A program made the translations under genes and the position numbers. Below, piece after piece: positions 35,059 through 44,738 of a DNA stretch of 64,000 nt. Every line of letters begins with the position of its first letter. The first letter of the stretch is position 1. Location of the stretch: assembly GCA_947631685.1 (NCBI GenBank), contig CANRMI010000013.1, forward strand, positions 1-64,000, read 5' to 3'. The notes below the pieces were generated by a model that did no database searches, was not told the origin of the DNA, and saw only the letters and a list, made by a program, of their open reading frames with translations. Source of the DNA: an uncultured Lachnospiraceae bacterium. Lineage in GTDB: Bacteria; Bacillota; Clostridia; Lachnospirales; Lachnospiraceae.

Positions 35059-35712
35059 TTAATTCTCGCTCCCTTCCTGATTTTTAGTGGGAAGAACTTC
35101 GCCTTTGTAGATCCATACCTTCACGCCGACCTTACCGTAGGTAGTGTCAGCTTCAGCGAAGCCATAGTCAATATCAGCCCTCAATGTCTGCAGAGGAATG
35201 GTTCCCTCGTTATAGGACTCGGTACGGGCCATATCGGCACCGCCCAGACGTCCGGAACATGCAGCCTTGATTCCCAGCGCGCCCGCCTTCATGGTTCTTC
35301 CCATGCAGGACTTCATGGCACGTCTGAAGGACACACGGTTCTCCAGCTGCTGCGCGATATTCTCCGCAACCAGCTGCGCATCCTTATCGGGCCTCTTAAT
35401 TTCCTTAATATCTACCAGCACCTTTTTGCCGGTCATCTTTGCCAGTTCGTTCTTGGTGATCTCGATTTCCGCGCCGCCCTTACCGATCACAACGCCGGGC
35501 TTTGCAGTGTAAATGATTACCTTCACTCTGTCGGAAGCTCTTTCAATCTCAATCTTGGAAACGCCGGCAGCGTATAATTTCTTCTTTAAAAATTTCCTGA
35601 TCTTATGATCTTCCACCAAATACTCAGAAAATTCTCCGTCAGCATACCATTTGGAATCCCAATCTTTGATAATACCGACTCTCAAGCCATGAGGATTAAC
35701 TTTCTGTCCCAT
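35059..35712 (-). CDS. rpsC: 30S ribosomal protein S3
   Basis: A 217-aa S3 of the mRNA entry site, with a KH domain ([12 protein letters not shown], about 60-75) and the C-terminal domain ([12 protein letters not shown]). It begins [13 protein letters not shown]. Confidence 0.98.
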   Translation of the reverse strand: MGQKVNPHGLRVGIIKDWDSKWYADGEFSEYLVEDHKIRKFLKKKLYAAGVSKIEIERASDRVKVIIYTAKPGVVIGKGGAEIEITKNELAKMTGKKVLVDIKEIKRPDKDAQLVAENIAQQLENRVSFRRAMKSCMGRTMKAGALGIKAACSGRLGGADMARTESYNEGTIPLQTLRADIDYGFAEADTTYGKVGVKVWIYKGEVLPTKNQEGSEN

Positions 35713-35726
35713 AATCTATCTCCTTC

Positions 35727-36116
35727 CTACTTCTTCTCGTCCAGAACGATGGTGATATGGCTCATCTGCTTCTCGATCCTGTACGCTCTGCCCTGTGCCC
35801 TGGGGCGTACCCTCTTCATGGTAGGTCCCTTATTCGCATAGCATTCTGCGATGTAGAGATTCGCGGGATTCATGCCATTGTTATTCTCAGCATTGGCTAT
35901 CGCGGATTCCAACAGTTTTTTGATAACGCTGGACGCGTATCTGGGATTATATGACAGGATTGCCAGCGCGGTCTGTACATCCTTACCTCTAATGGCGTCC
36001 AATACGAAACATGCCTTCTGAACAGAAACTCTGGCATAGGATAACTTTGCCGAAGGTCTACTGTCCTTGCGGGCATTTCTTTCTCTCTTAATTTGACTTC
36101 TATGTCCTTTAGCCAT
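35727..36116 (-). CDS. rplV: 50S ribosomal protein L22
   Basis: A 129-aa exit-tunnel protein (SYARVSVQKACFVLDAIRG; RVRPRAQGRAYRI at the tunnel hairpin). The frame extends nine codons upstream, but the SD AAAGGAGG supports the ATG at 36114-36116 (MAKGHRS). Confidence 0.97.
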   Translation of the reverse strand: MAKGHRSQIKRERNARKDSRPSAKLSYARVSVQKACFVLDAIRGKDVQTALAILSYNPRYASSVIKKLLESAIANAENNNGMNPANLYIAECYANKGPTMKRVRPRAQGRAYRIEKQMSHITIVLDEKK

Positions 36117-36159
36117 AGAATTTGTCCTCCTTTCAATTTGCAAGCAAACGTCGAAATCC

Positions 36160-36441
36160 TTATCTTACTTTGGATTTCTTTTCGTCTTTTCCGTGGCCTC
36201 TGAAGGTTCTGGTGGCAACAAACTCACCCAGCTTGTGTCCAACCATATCTTCTGTTACATATACAGGAACGTGCTTTCTGCCATCGTGTACCGCAATCGT
36301 ATGTCCCACGAAAGAAGGGAAAATTGTAGAACGACGGGACCATGTTTTGATAACCTGCTTTTGTCCTGACGCGTTCAACGCATCTACTTTTTTCAATAAA
36401 CTCTGGTCTGCGAAAGGTCCTTTTTTCAGTGATCTAGCCAT
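36160..36441 (-). CDS. rpsS: 30S ribosomal protein S19
   Basis: A 93-aa head protein ([35 protein letters not shown]). Confidence 0.98.
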   Translation of the reverse strand: MARSLKKGPFADQSLLKKVDALNASGQKQVIKTWSRRSTIFPSFVGHTIAVHDGRKHVPVYVTEDMVGHKLGEFVATRTFRGHGKDEKKSKVR

Positions 36442-36457
36442 TGTTTTTCCTCCTCAA

Positions 36458-37297
36458 CTATTTGATAGCCCTACCGTCTCTTCTTCTTACGATCAGCTTA
36501 TCGGACGCCTTCTTCTTACGCGTCTTCAAGCCGAGTGCCGGCTTGCCCCAAGGGGTGCTCGGTCCGGGACGGCCGATACCGGTCTTGCCTTCACCACCGC
36601 CATGAGGGTGATCGTTGGGGTTCATAACGGAACCGCGCACGGTGGGACGGATGCCCATGTGGCGCTTACGGCCCGCTTTACCAATGTTGACCAGACTGTG
36701 TTCTACATTGCCTACAACACCGACGGTAGCCCTGCATACCAGAGGAACCATTCTCATTTCACCGGAGGGAAGTCTTAAGGTGGCGTATTTGCCTTCCTTT
36801 GCCATCAGCTGCGCGCTGTTGCCTGCGGAACGGACCATCTGACCGCCCTTGCCGGGATATAACTCAATATTGTGTACCTGAGTACCAACAGGGATCTGCG
36901 CCAGAGGAAGGCAGTTGCCCACTCTTACCTCGGCGTGCTCGCCATTCATTACCTTCATGCCGTTGGTCAGGCCTTCGGGAGCGAGGATATAGGCTTTCTC
37001 GCCGTCCTCATAACAAATGAGCGCGATATTTGCCGTTCTGTTAGGATCGTATTCGATACCGATCACGGTAGCGGGAACGCCGTCCTTATTTCTCTTAAAA
37101 TCAACGACCCTGTATTTTCTTCTGGAACCGCCTCCACGGTGTCTTACCGTGATCTTACCCTGATTGTTGCGGCCCGCGTTCTTCTCCAAAGAAACGCAGA
37201 GGGATTTCTCGGGAGTCTTCTTGGTGATTTCAGAGAAATCCAAACCGGTCATGTTTCTTCTGGAAGGTGTATATGGGTTATATGTCTTAATTCCCAT
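36458..37297 (-). CDS. rplB: 50S ribosomal protein L2
   Basis: A 279-aa L2 near the peptidyl transferase centre. The conserved [10 protein letters not shown] (near 228-237) carries the important His. The longer frame begins in the spacer; AAGGAGATATAACA precedes the ATG at 37295-37297. Confidence 0.98.
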   Translation of the reverse strand: MGIKTYNPYTPSRRNMTGLDFSEITKKTPEKSLCVSLEKNAGRNNQGKITVRHRGGGSRRKYRVVDFKRNKDGVPATVIGIEYDPNRTANIALICYEDGEKAYILAPEGLTNGMKVMNGEHAEVRVGNCLPLAQIPVGTQVHNIELYPGKGGQMVRSAGNSAQLMAKEGKYATLRLPSGEMRMVPLVCRATVGVVGNVEHSLVNIGKAGRKRHMGIRPTVRGSVMNPNDHPHGGGEGKTGIGRPGPSTPWGKPALGLKTRKKKASDKLIVRRRDGRAIK

Positions 37298-37370
37298 TGT
37301 TATATCTCCTTTTCTGTTTGATTCTTTGCGCAGCGGCCCTGGCCGCCGCATACCTTAATCCCCGGATGGC

Positions 37371-37670
37371 TTATAATCCGGCAAAAATCTCAATGTCCTT
37401 GCTGTCTTCGGTCAGCTGTACAATGGCCTTCTTGGTCTTTTCCGTCCGGCCCACTGTCATGCCGCGTCTTTTCTTCTTGCCGTCATAGTTCTGGGTATTT
37501 ACCTTTGCCACCTTGGTTCCCTCGAACATTTTCTCTACAGCTTCCTTGATCTGGATCTTGTTTGCTTCGGGATGTACCAAAAAGGTGTATTTTTTCTCGC
37601 CCATACCGGCCATGCTCTTCTCGGTGATAACCGGTTTGAGGATCACGTCATAGTATTTAATGTCAGCCAT
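37371..37670 (-). CDS. rplW: 50S ribosomal protein L23
   Basis: A 99-aa exit-site protein where trigger factor and SRP dock ([34 protein letters not shown]). Its ATG overlaps the rplD stop by one base (TAATG), giving coupling. Confidence 0.98.
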   Translation of the reverse strand: MADIKYYDVILKPVITEKSMAGMGEKKYTFLVHPEANKIQIKEAVEKMFEGTKVAKVNTQNYDGKKKRRGMTVGRTEKTKKAIVQLTEDSKDIEIFAGL

Positions 37671-38290
37671 TATGCGTATACCTCCTCAATCTTTGTAACC
37701 GCGTCCTTTGTCAGTACCAGTGTTGCGGCTTTCATCACGTCATATACGTTCAGGTTGCCGGTCAGAATGGTCTGTACCGCCGGAAGATTCCTTGCGGACA
37801 GAACTACGTTCTGGTCATTTTCCGCCAGCACCACCAAGCCCTTATCCACATTCAGATTATCCATAACGGTCTTAAAGCTCTTGGTCTTGATCTCATCCAG
37901 CTTCAGCTCGTCGATCACGATCAGCTTGTTGTCGTTTACCTTGCTTGTCAGGGCGGACTTCAAAGCCGCTCTCTTCTCTTTCTTATTCAATTTGAAAGAG
38001 TAATCCCTGGGTACGGGAGCGAATACCACGCCGCCGCCTTTCCACTGAGGAGCACGGGTGGAACCCTGCCTCGCGTGACCGGTTTCTTTCTGCCTCCAGG
38101 GTTTTCTTCCGCCTCCGGATACTTCGGAGCGGGTTTTTGCTTTCTGGGTTCCCTGACGGTTGTTAGCAAGCTGCTGCACAACTGCCATATGAACCAGATG
38201 TTCGTTGATCTCAACACCGAAAATGGCATCGTTTAAGTCGAGCTTTCCGACTTCTTTGCCTTCCATATTATAAACAGATACCTTTGCCAT
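37670..38290 (-). CDS. rplD: 50S ribosomal protein L4
   Basis: A 206-aa L4 that lines the exit tunnel ([32 protein letters not shown] are the tunnel loop). In E. coli L4 also represses its own S10 operon; a structured leader is present upstream of rpsJ here. Confidence 0.98.
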   Translation of the reverse strand: MAKVSVYNMEGKEVGKLDLNDAIFGVEINEHLVHMAVVQQLANNRQGTQKAKTRSEVSGGGRKPWRQKETGHARQGSTRAPQWKGGGVVFAPVPRDYSFKLNKKEKRAALKSALTSKVNDNKLIVIDELKLDEIKTKSFKTVMDNLNVDKGLVVLAENDQNVVLSARNLPAVQTILTGNLNVYDVMKAATLVLTKDAVTKIEEVYA

Positions 38291-38334
38291 GTCTGTTTAA
38301 ATCCTCCTTTCATCTGCGCACCAATGGTTCGCTG

Positions 38335-39018
38335 TTATGCTTCCGCCCTAACGGTTTCTTTGATCGTAACCAATGCCTTTTTAGCGCCGGGAACCGCTCC
38401 CTTTACCAGAAGAAGATTCTTCTCAGCATCCACTCTTACAACCTCAAGGTTCTGCACTGTCACTCTCACGCAGCCCATATGACCGGGCATGCCTTTTCCC
38501 TTGAACACACGGCTGGGGGAAGAGCAGGCGCCGTTGGAACCCTGATGACGATGAAACTTGGAACCATGGGCCATGGGGCCTCTGTGCTGTCCATGTCTCT
38601 TGATAGCGCCCTGAAAGCCTTTACCTTTGGAAATGGCAGTGGCGTCCACTTTGTCGCCTGCCGCAAAGATGTCGGCTTTGATCTCTGCGCCGAGTGTGTA
38701 CTCGTCCGCATTTTCAAATTTAAACTCTCTTACATATCTCTTGGAGCTTACGCCGGCTTTTTTGAAATGTCCCTGCATAGCCTTGTCAACGCCATGTCTG
38801 TGAACGATTTCCCTTTTGCCGTTGGCGTCCTTGTTGACAATCCTGTCTTTCTTGTCCACAAAGCCGACCTGCACCGCGCTGTAGCCGTCATTCTCTACGG
38901 TCTTGATCTGTGTTACCGCGCAAGGTCCGGCCTGAAGCACGGTTACCGGGATCAGGGTACCGTCTTCATTGAAGATTTGAGTCATTCCGACTTTTGTTGC
39001 TAAAATCGCTTTTTTCAT
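38335..39018 (-). CDS. rplC: 50S ribosomal protein L3
   Basis: A 227-aa L3 ([41 protein letters not shown]). It is slightly longer than the usual 205-210 aa because of its C-terminus. AGGAGG precedes the ATG. Confidence 0.98.
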   Translation of the reverse strand: MKKAILATKVGMTQIFNEDGTLIPVTVLQAGPCAVTQIKTVENDGYSAVQVGFVDKKDRIVNKDANGKREIVHRHGVDKAMQGHFKKAGVSSKRYVREFKFENADEYTLGAEIKADIFAAGDKVDATAISKGKGFQGAIKRHGQHRGPMAHGSKFHRHQGSNGACSSPSRVFKGKGMPGHMGCVRVTVQNLEVVRVDAEKNLLLVKGAVPGAKKALVTIKETVRAEA

Positions 39019-39083
39019 TGTTTTCCTCCTGTTTGTTCTACAGCGGGGCGCCTACATCCGTACGCGTCCATACTAGTAGAGGA

Positions 39084-39404
39084 TTATTTGGTTTTCATTT
39101 TGATGTCGATGTAAACACCGGCAGGCATTTCCAGTCTCTGAAGAGCATCCACCGTCTTCTGTGTCGGTGCGATGATGTCGATCAGTCTCTTGTGGGTTCT
39201 CTGCTCAAACTGTTCACGGGAATCCTTGTATTTGTGAACCGCTCTTAAGATAGTAACAACCTCTTTCTTAGTAGGAAGAGGTACCGGGCCGCTCACCTGG
39301 GAACCGTTCTTCTTAACTGTTTCGATGATTTTTTTGGCAGATGCATCAACCAACTGATGATCATAAGCTTTCAGTGTGATTCTCATTACCTGACTCGTTG
39401 CCAT
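39084..39404 (-). CDS. rpsJ: 30S ribosomal protein S10
   Basis: A 106-aa S10 ([35 protein letters not shown]), also NusB's partner in antitermination. It is the first gene of the operon. The ATG at 39402-39404 follows AAAAGGAGG; the longer frame runs into the leader. tuf and fusA are not adjacent. Confidence 0.98.
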   Translation of the reverse strand: MATSQVMRITLKAYDHQLVDASAKKIIETVKKNGSQVSGPVPLPTKKEVVTILRAVHKYKDSREQFEQRTHKRLIDIIAPTQKTVDALQRLEMPAGVYIDIKMKTK

Positions 39405-39663
39405 AAAAAAAGTCGCCTCCTTTTCGCACTTTTCTTGATAAGTACGACAAGCGGTGACTGTACACTCTCCCGTGTGTGTCCTGCCCTTAGACATATACCC
39501 CTCTGGCTTCGTTTCTCACGGTTGTTTCTGCCTTACACAGACTTGATTTTTGTACAGTGACTTGTCGTCAGTTTCCTAACTTGACATTCGCTCCACGGAA
39601 AACCTGCTATCCGGCGTTGCCTTTAGCAGCAACCTCGCGCTTCACAGCTATCATGTCACAGCA
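39405..39663 (-). promoter_or_regulatory. S10 operon leader with long-range stem
   Basis: The 360-bp gap between putP and rpsJ has no gene; most of it is this leader of about 260 nt. Minus-strand ACGACAAG within 39551-39568 pairs with CTTGTCGT within 39444-39464, extended by CTGTACA/TGTACAG after a small internal loop, enclosing about 86 nt. A GTTGC/GCAAC hairpin lies further upstream. Such structure suits ribosomal-protein feedback. Confidence 0.55.
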
Positions 39664-39669
39664 AATATT

Positions 39670-39698
39670 ACTATACATGGTATTTTACAGGATTGCAA
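39670..39698 (-). promoter_or_regulatory. Promoter of the S10 operon
   Basis: TTGCAA (39693-39698), 17 nt, TATAGT (39670-39675). The -35 box overlaps one arm of an 11-bp inverted repeat. Confidence 0.8.
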
Positions 39699-39750
39699 GC
39701 ACTTTTTTATAAAAATTGTATTTTTTTCCGTACACTGCCTGCAATCCTGT
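39687..39750 (-). repeat. 11-bp perfect inverted repeat between putP and the S10 promoter
   Basis: ACAGGATTGCA (39687-39697) and TGCAATCCTGT (39740-39750) are perfect inverted copies 42 nt apart. It lies just after the putP stop and could form a weak terminator stem, or be an operator because one arm covers the -35 region. Confidence 0.55.
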
Positions 39751-39764
39751 TAGATTTACCTGGC

Positions 39765-41312
39765 CTATTCTACCTTGCCGGCCTTCACATCTTCAAATTC
39801 CTGTATCATTTCCGCATCCGGCGCCTTGCCCGCGAAGCTGGCGATCACAATGGCGATAAAGCTCACCGCGAATCCTACTACCAGAGAGTAAAGACCGGTC
39901 GCAGTACCTAAGGTCGCGCCGCTCACCAAGGGAATGTAATCCCAGACGATAACCGTCAGAGCGCCTGCCACGATGCCTGCCACAGCTCCCGCGAAGTTGG
40001 TCTTCTTCCAGAACAGGGACAGCAGCACAATGGGGCCGAACGCCGCGCCAAAGCCCGCCCAGGCGTTGGATACCAGTCCCATGATGGTGTTGTTGGGGTT
40101 CAGGGCGATGAGGTACGCCAAGATCGCGATCACAAATACGGTAGCGCGGCTGATGTTCAATACCTTTTTGTCATCCGCCTTCTTGTCGATAATGCCCTTA
40201 TAAATATCCTCCGCCACGCTGGAAGCGCTGACAAGGAGCTGGGAATCCGCCGTGGACATAATCGCCGCCAGGATACCGCACAGGAACAGTCCCGCTATGA
40301 AAGGCGCGTTCAGTTCCTCGGTAAATACCTTCTTAATCATCTCAATGAAGATCTTCTCGCTGCCGCCGTCTACCAGGGCTGTCTGCATGTAGGCGCGGCC
40401 TACCACGCCGATCAGGCAGGCAAAGAACAGGGAAAGAGCCACCCAGATGATCGCGACGGATTTGGATTTTCTCAGTTCTTTCTCATTCTTGACTGCCATA
40501 AAGCGCACCAGGATGTGGGGCATACCGAAGTATCCCAGTCCCCAGCCCAGTCCGGAAATGATATTGACAAAATTGTTGTTTCCGTCCCCAAGCTTAAACG
40601 GGTTTACAAAATTGGCCGCGTTGACCGCGTTCGCTTCCGTAGCTAATCCCGAAGCGATGGTCATGCCGTCCTGTCCCATGAAGAAAAGGGCAAAGATCGG
40701 TACCGCCAGGATCGCTACCAGCATCAGAGTTCCCTGTATAAAGTCCGTGGTGCACACAGCCATAAAGCCGCCCATAAAGGTATAGACCAGAATCACCACC
40801 GCGCCGATCGTAAGCGCGATCCGATAGTCGATACCGAACACGGATTCAAAAAGCTGTCCGCCCGCAGCCAGCGCGGACGCGCAGTATACCAGGAAAAAGA
40901 TAACTATGGTAATAGAAGAAACCGTCATCAGTATTTTTTTCTTGTCATGAAATCTGTTTTCAAAATAGGCCGGCAGCGTTACCGCGTTATTGGCGCGTAT
41001 GGTATACCTTCTCAACCGGGTGGAGATCACCAGCCAGTTTAAAACCGTTCCCACAAACAGACCGATGGCGATCCAGCCGTCGCCGCCCACGCCGGTAAGA
41101 TAAATGGCGCCGGGCAGTCCCATTAAAAGCCAGCCGCTCATATCCGATGCCTGTGCGGAAAGAGCCGCTACAAAGCCCCCTAATCTTCTGCCTCCCAAAA
41201 AGTAATCTTCTGAGTTATTGTTGCCTTTGGCAAACCACGCACCCACCACGATCATCATGAGCAGATACAGTACAAAGGCCACAATTACCCAACCTAAAGT
41301 GTTTCCAGTCAT
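39765..41312 (-). CDS. putP: Sodium/proline symporter PutP-like
   Basis: A 515-aa sodium:solute symporter of the SSS family with about 13 membrane helices. Signature segments are GGFMAVCTTDFIQGTLM and ILAAIMSTADSQLLVSASSV (helix 8-9 region with the sodium-binding Ser). It probably imports proline with sodium. The start at 41310-41312 (MTGNTLG) follows AAGGAGG; the longer frame begins inside the promoter. Confidence 0.92.
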   Translation of the reverse strand: MTGNTLGWVIVAFVLYLLMMIVVGAWFAKGNNNSEDYFLGGRRLGGFVAALSAQASDMSGWLLMGLPGAIYLTGVGGDGWIAIGLFVGTVLNWLVISTRLRRYTIRANNAVTLPAYFENRFHDKKKILMTVSSITIVIFFLVYCASALAAGGQLFESVFGIDYRIALTIGAVVILVYTFMGGFMAVCTTDFIQGTLMLVAILAVPIFALFFMGQDGMTIASGLATEANAVNAANFVNPFKLGDGNNNFVNIISGLGWGLGYFGMPHILVRFMAVKNEKELRKSKSVAIIWVALSLFFACLIGVVGRAYMQTALVDGGSEKIFIEMIKKVFTEELNAPFIAGLFLCGILAAIMSTADSQLLVSASSVAEDIYKGIIDKKADDKKVLNISRATVFVIAILAYLIALNPNNTIMGLVSNAWAGFGAAFGPIVLLSLFWKKTNFAGAVAGIVAGALTVIVWDYIPLVSGATLGTATGLYSLVVGFAVSFIAIVIASFAGKAPDAEMIQEFEDVKAGKVE

Positions 41313-41348
41313 ATCAGTACTTTCCTCCTTTTTACAGATACGTTTCCT

Positions 41349-41377
41349 ATTATATACAAAGCCTTTCATAAAGTCAA
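41349..41377 (-). promoter_or_regulatory. Promoter of putP
   Basis: TTGACT (41372-41377), 17 nt, consensus TATAAT (41349-41354) on the minus strand. Confidence 0.88.
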
Positions 41378-41424
41378 CAAATTAACGAATTAACACGGCA
41401 AAGCGTCCTGTCAGGAAATTTGGG

Positions 41425-41453
41425 TTGTGCCCGGAGAATCCTTAGTGTATAGT
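41425..41453 (+). promoter_or_regulatory. Promoter of the methyltransferase gene
   Basis: TTGTGC (41425-41430), 17 nt, TATAGT (41448-41453). Confidence 0.55.
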
Positions 41454-41487
41454 ATAGAGAGAAAATATTATGTGAGGAAGTTTGGAT

Positions 41488-42354
41488 ATGTGGATCGCAG
41501 AGAATTGGAAAGAGTACGAAGTGCTGGACACTTCTTCAGGAGAAAAACTGGAGCGCTGGGGAGATTATATTCTCGTCAGGCCTGATCCCCAGGTCATCTG
41601 GCATACGCCCCATAACAATCCGGGCTGGAAACACAAAAACGGCCACTACCACCGCAGCAGCAAGGGCGGCGGGGAATGGGAATTTATTGACCTGCCCAAA
41701 GAATGGGACATCCACTACCGCACCCTCACCTTTCATTTAAAGCCCTTCAGCTTTAAGCATACGGGCCTTTTCCCTGAACAGGCTGTGAACTGGGACTGGT
41801 TTTCCGAACTGATCGCGGGCGCCGGCCATCCCGTTAAAGTCCTAAACCTCTTTGCCTATACCGGCGGTGCCACACTCTCCGCAGCGGCCGCAGGCGCGCA
41901 GGTCACTCATGTGGACGCCTCTAAAGGCATGGTCACCTGGGCAAAAGAAAACGCCGTCTCCTCCGGCCTGGGCGATAAACCTATTCGCTGGCTGGTGGAC
42001 GACTGCGTCAAATTTGTGGAAAGGGAGATACGGCGTGGGAACAGATATGACGCCGTTATCATGGATCCGCCCTCCTATGGACGGGGGCCAAAAGGTGAAC
42101 TCTGGAAAATGGAGGACAATATCTGGTCCTTTCTGGAGCTGACCGCGCAGCTGCTTTCGGACAAGCCCCTCTTTTTCCTTATCAACTCCTATACGACCGG
42201 GCTTCAGCCCGCCGTACTCTCCTACATGCTGCAGAGCATCCTGCAGAAACGTTTCGGCGGTATGGTGACCTCCGACGAGATCGGGCTTCCCGTTTCGGAA
42301 ACCGGACTGATACTGCCCTGCGGGGCGTCCGGGCGCTGGCAGCCTGCCAAATAA
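41488..42354 (+). CDS. Class I SAM-dependent (rRNA-type) methyltransferase
   Basis: A 288-aa protein like the catalytic part of RlmI/YwbD-type 23S rRNA methyltransferases. The SAM-binding loop is LNLFAYTGGATL (about 117-128), the acidic contact is HVDASKGM and the catalytic motif is DPPSYGRG (about 194). The N-terminal 95 residues form a beta-rich extension instead of a PUA domain. The ATG at 41488 follows GAGGA; a TTG two codons upstream is less likely. It converges on the HD-GYP gene with a 9-nt gap. Confidence 0.85.
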   Translation: MWIAENWKEYEVLDTSSGEKLERWGDYILVRPDPQVIWHTPHNNPGWKHKNGHYHRSSKGGGEWEFIDLPKEWDIHYRTLTFHLKPFSFKHTGLFPEQAVNWDWFSELIAGAGHPVKVLNLFAYTGGATLSAAAAGAQVTHVDASKGMVTWAKENAVSSGLGDKPIRWLVDDCVKFVEREIRRGNRYDAVIMDPPSYGRGPKGELWKMEDNIWSFLELTAQLLSDKPLFFLINSYTTGLQPAVLSYMLQSILQKRFGGMVTSDEIGLPVSETGLILPCGASGRWQPAK

Positions 42355-42363
42355 CGCCGCCCC

Positions 42364-43632
42364 CTATGTCTCAAAGCTCTTAAACTTCGCATAAATACTC
42401 TCGTACTGGTTGCTGATCTCTATATAGCGCTCCATGGTCACATCGCGCTCTTTCTCGTAGTGCTGGATGATCTGGTCAAAATTGCTGACAGCCACCTGCA
42501 CCACCTTGGGGCAGATCTTCCCTTCCTCAGCATCCCCCTGGAGGATTCCCTTGATCTTCTCCGGAGGGAAAGAATCCTTGTAGCTGCGCTTCCCGTAAAG
42601 AGCGCTTAAAATGTCCGCCACCGCGATGATCCTTTCTAATTGGGAAAGCTCTTCCCCCTTTAATCCCCTGGGATAACCGGTTCCGTCCAGCTTTTCATGG
42701 TGTCTTGCCGCTATTTCCACGATCTTCGGATCCATCACGCCTCTCAGAATCTTATCCGTAATCACCACATGGGCCTTCATGATCCGCATCTCATCATCCG
42801 TCAGCCGCCTGGGAGCCTCCAAAATGGCAGTGGGGATCGCCACCTTGCCAATGTCATGGAGCAGCGCCCCATAGTACAGCGCCTGCAGATCCATGGTAGG
42901 CACCCGCAAAAGCCGCCCCAGCTCCACAGCGAAAGTCCTAGTGGACATGGTGTGCATTACCGTCTGCTGGCTCCGGAAATCGATGGCATACACCAGCATC
43001 TCCAGGAACCCCTTTTTGGCTTTTTCATTTAAGGAAGTATTCTCAAACAGCTCCTGCAGCTCTTCCATATACTGATTGCTCTTTAATTTCTCCAGAAAAT
43101 GAAATTTGGCCTGCGCTTTCTGAAAAAGCTCCAGCGCCTTGGCGGAAAATTTAATGTCCGCTTGTTTGGTAAAGTAATCCTTCTCCATGCCATGTCCGCT
43201 CATCCGCATGAATACGTCCATTTTGTCCGCCAGAGTCAGGTATTCCGTCACCTTTAAATATTTGCTCTTGATGCGGGGATGCAGATAATAGGGCAGATGA
43301 TGGTACAGTACAATATCCGCCTTGTCCCCTACCGGCGACAGATATTTTAAGAACAGATAGCCGTACACAGAATGGGCCCACACGTTGTTGGTCTCGTAGT
43401 CCGCCACGCCGCCTTTCTTCTTAAAGCCGGTCTTAATGAGTCCGATGTCATGCAGCATACCGATCAGGGTATACTCTGCCAGCTCATTCTCCGTGTAGAT
43501 TCCTTCCTCCAGCAGCATATTGTAAAAAATATAGGCCGTGATCTCCCCATGTCGCAGGACCTCATTGTCCATACAGCCCATGGTCCTTCGTATGATGTTG
43601 TAGATGTCGAGAGTTCTTACCAGTTCCGCCAT
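42364..43632 (-). CDS. Dual-HD protein with C-terminal HD-GYP phosphodiesterase domain
   Basis: A 422-aa protein likely to degrade cyclic di-GMP. The N-terminal HD-like half has MLHDIGLIKTGF (about 60) and YHHLPYYL. The C-terminal HD-GYP domain has LLHDIGKVAIP (about 258) and HHEKLDGTGYPRGL (about 306-319), containing the HD and GYP motifs. No receiver domain or membrane helix is present. A start at 43662 lacks an SD, while GGAGG lies 5 nt before the ATG at 43630-43632 (MAELVRTL). In motile bacteria such enzymes often affect the swim-or-stick choice. Confidence 0.88.
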   Translation of the reverse strand: MAELVRTLDIYNIIRRTMGCMDNEVLRHGEITAYIFYNMLLEEGIYTENELAEYTLIGMLHDIGLIKTGFKKKGGVADYETNNVWAHSVYGYLFLKYLSPVGDKADIVLYHHLPYYLHPRIKSKYLKVTEYLTLADKMDVFMRMSGHGMEKDYFTKQADIKFSAKALELFQKAQAKFHFLEKLKSNQYMEELQELFENTSLNEKAKKGFLEMLVYAIDFRSQQTVMHTMSTRTFAVELGRLLRVPTMDLQALYYGALLHDIGKVAIPTAILEAPRRLTDDEMRIMKAHVVITDKILRGVMDPKIVEIAARHHEKLDGTGYPRGLKGEELSQLERIIAVADILSALYGKRSYKDSFPPEKIKGILQGDAEEGKICPKVVQVAVSNFDQIIQHYEKERDVTMERYIEISNQYESIYAKFKSFET

Positions 43633-43685
43633 CTTTTCCTCCGGTCCTGTTCCTGTCTTCATTATCCTATAAAGTCAACAAAGTT

Positions 43686-43714
43686 ATTGTACCATGTCTC
43701 TTCCAAAAATGAAA
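43686..43714 (-). promoter_or_regulatory. Promoter of the HD-GYP gene
   Basis: TTTCAT (43709-43714), 17 nt, TACAAT (43686-43691) preceded by TGG, an extended -10 form. Confidence 0.55.
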
Positions 43715-43746
43715 CCCTGCAATTTTTCCTAGATCTTACCGGCGTA

Positions 43747-43792
43747 TAAAAAGCCGTCCCTTCGCGAATCTCCATTCGCCAAAGGGACGGCT
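43747..43792 (-). terminator. Terminator of the sortase-substrate operon
   Basis: AGCCGTCCCTT pairs with AAGGGACGGCT (11 bp) with a further GCGAAT/ATTCGC pairing, ending in TTTTT on the minus strand. Confidence 0.85.
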
Positions 43793-43835
43793 CCTGTGTT
43801 TTCTCTTTAAATTTAAAGCTTTACCGGCCGAAATA

Positions 43836-44684
43836 TCAGCATTCCTTCCGGCGTGAAACGCGCAGCGCCGCGGCACCTGCCAGACAGCAGGCTGCTAACC
43901 CTAACAGCCACACATAGCTGGTGGTATCACCGGTTTTCGGTACGTCGTCATACACATCGGCCGCAGGAGTCTGCGGTGCCATGGCAGACTGAGCCGCGTC
44001 CGGAGTCTGCGCGTCCGGCTGGGGAGACGCAACAGGTACCGGCGGCTGATCGCTGTACTGGCCGGCTACCGTCTTGACATCGCCGTCCTCAATCTTCAAC
44101 GAGCCTGCGGCAAACTGATAATGCTCATAATGCAGCTTGGAAGTGCCGCTGCTTAAATCATAGCCTTTTAAGTGGCCAACCGTACCGCCCACAGTAACGG
44201 TAGCTTTCAGCATCCAATCCCCGCTGCTGACAATTTCCATATACTCCACATTGTTATTAAACGTACAGATCGCGTTGTCATAAACATACGCGTTTTTCAC
44301 ATCCCCGTTAATAGCTGCCACGCTGTTTTTCAGCACATAGCATTCGTCTACGCCGCCGGTAGTCACTATCGCGTTAGTACTGTTCTCCAGTGTCAGATTG
44401 CTCAGATGCTGTGTCAGCTTCAACTCAATGCCTTGGTCCGAACCTGAAATAACCAGCGTGTCCCCGTCCTTCATCAACTGCTGCATCAAAGATAATGGTC
44501 CGCTGCCCAAGCTGTCATCAAAAGGATACAATGGCTGATATTTCCACTCGCCGGCCGATTCCACATATTTAATCGTATACGTGGTAGGTCCGTCCGCAGA
44601 AGGCTGAAGCGCATTTGCGTCCGGCAGAAATCCCAGAAGGCACACCAGCATAACTCCTACTACCGCAATTCTGATCTTCCTCAT
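43836..44684 (-). CDS. Sortase-anchored surface protein with PKTG sorting signal
   Basis: A 282-aa secreted protein. A signal peptide (about 1-25, ending ANA) leads to a beta-rich body with repeated short turns (about 70-195), like a right-handed solenoid. A Pro/Ala/Gln-rich spacer (about 205-242) follows. The C-terminus holds DVPKTGD (about 245-251), a hydrophobic stretch and the basic tail RVSRRKEC, a sorting signal. The adjacent class B sortase is its likely enzyme. GGAGG lies 7 nt before the ATG at 44682-44684; an ATG two codons upstream is too close to the SD. Ligand unknown. Confidence 0.82.
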   Translation of the reverse strand: MRKIRIAVVGVMLVCLLGFLPDANALQPSADGPTTYTIKYVESAGEWKYQPLYPFDDSLGSGPLSLMQQLMKDGDTLVISGSDQGIELKLTQHLSNLTLENSTNAIVTTGGVDECYVLKNSVAAINGDVKNAYVYDNAICTFNNNVEYMEIVSSGDWMLKATVTVGGTVGHLKGYDLSSGTSKLHYEHYQFAAGSLKIEDGDVKTVAGQYSDQPPVPVASPQPDAQTPDAAQSAMAPQTPAADVYDDVPKTGDTTSYVWLLGLAACCLAGAAALRVSRRKEC

Positions 44685-44738
44685 ACACATACCTCCATCT
44701 ACATAATCTTATCTGTTCATCCCGCGCCACAGCCGGCA

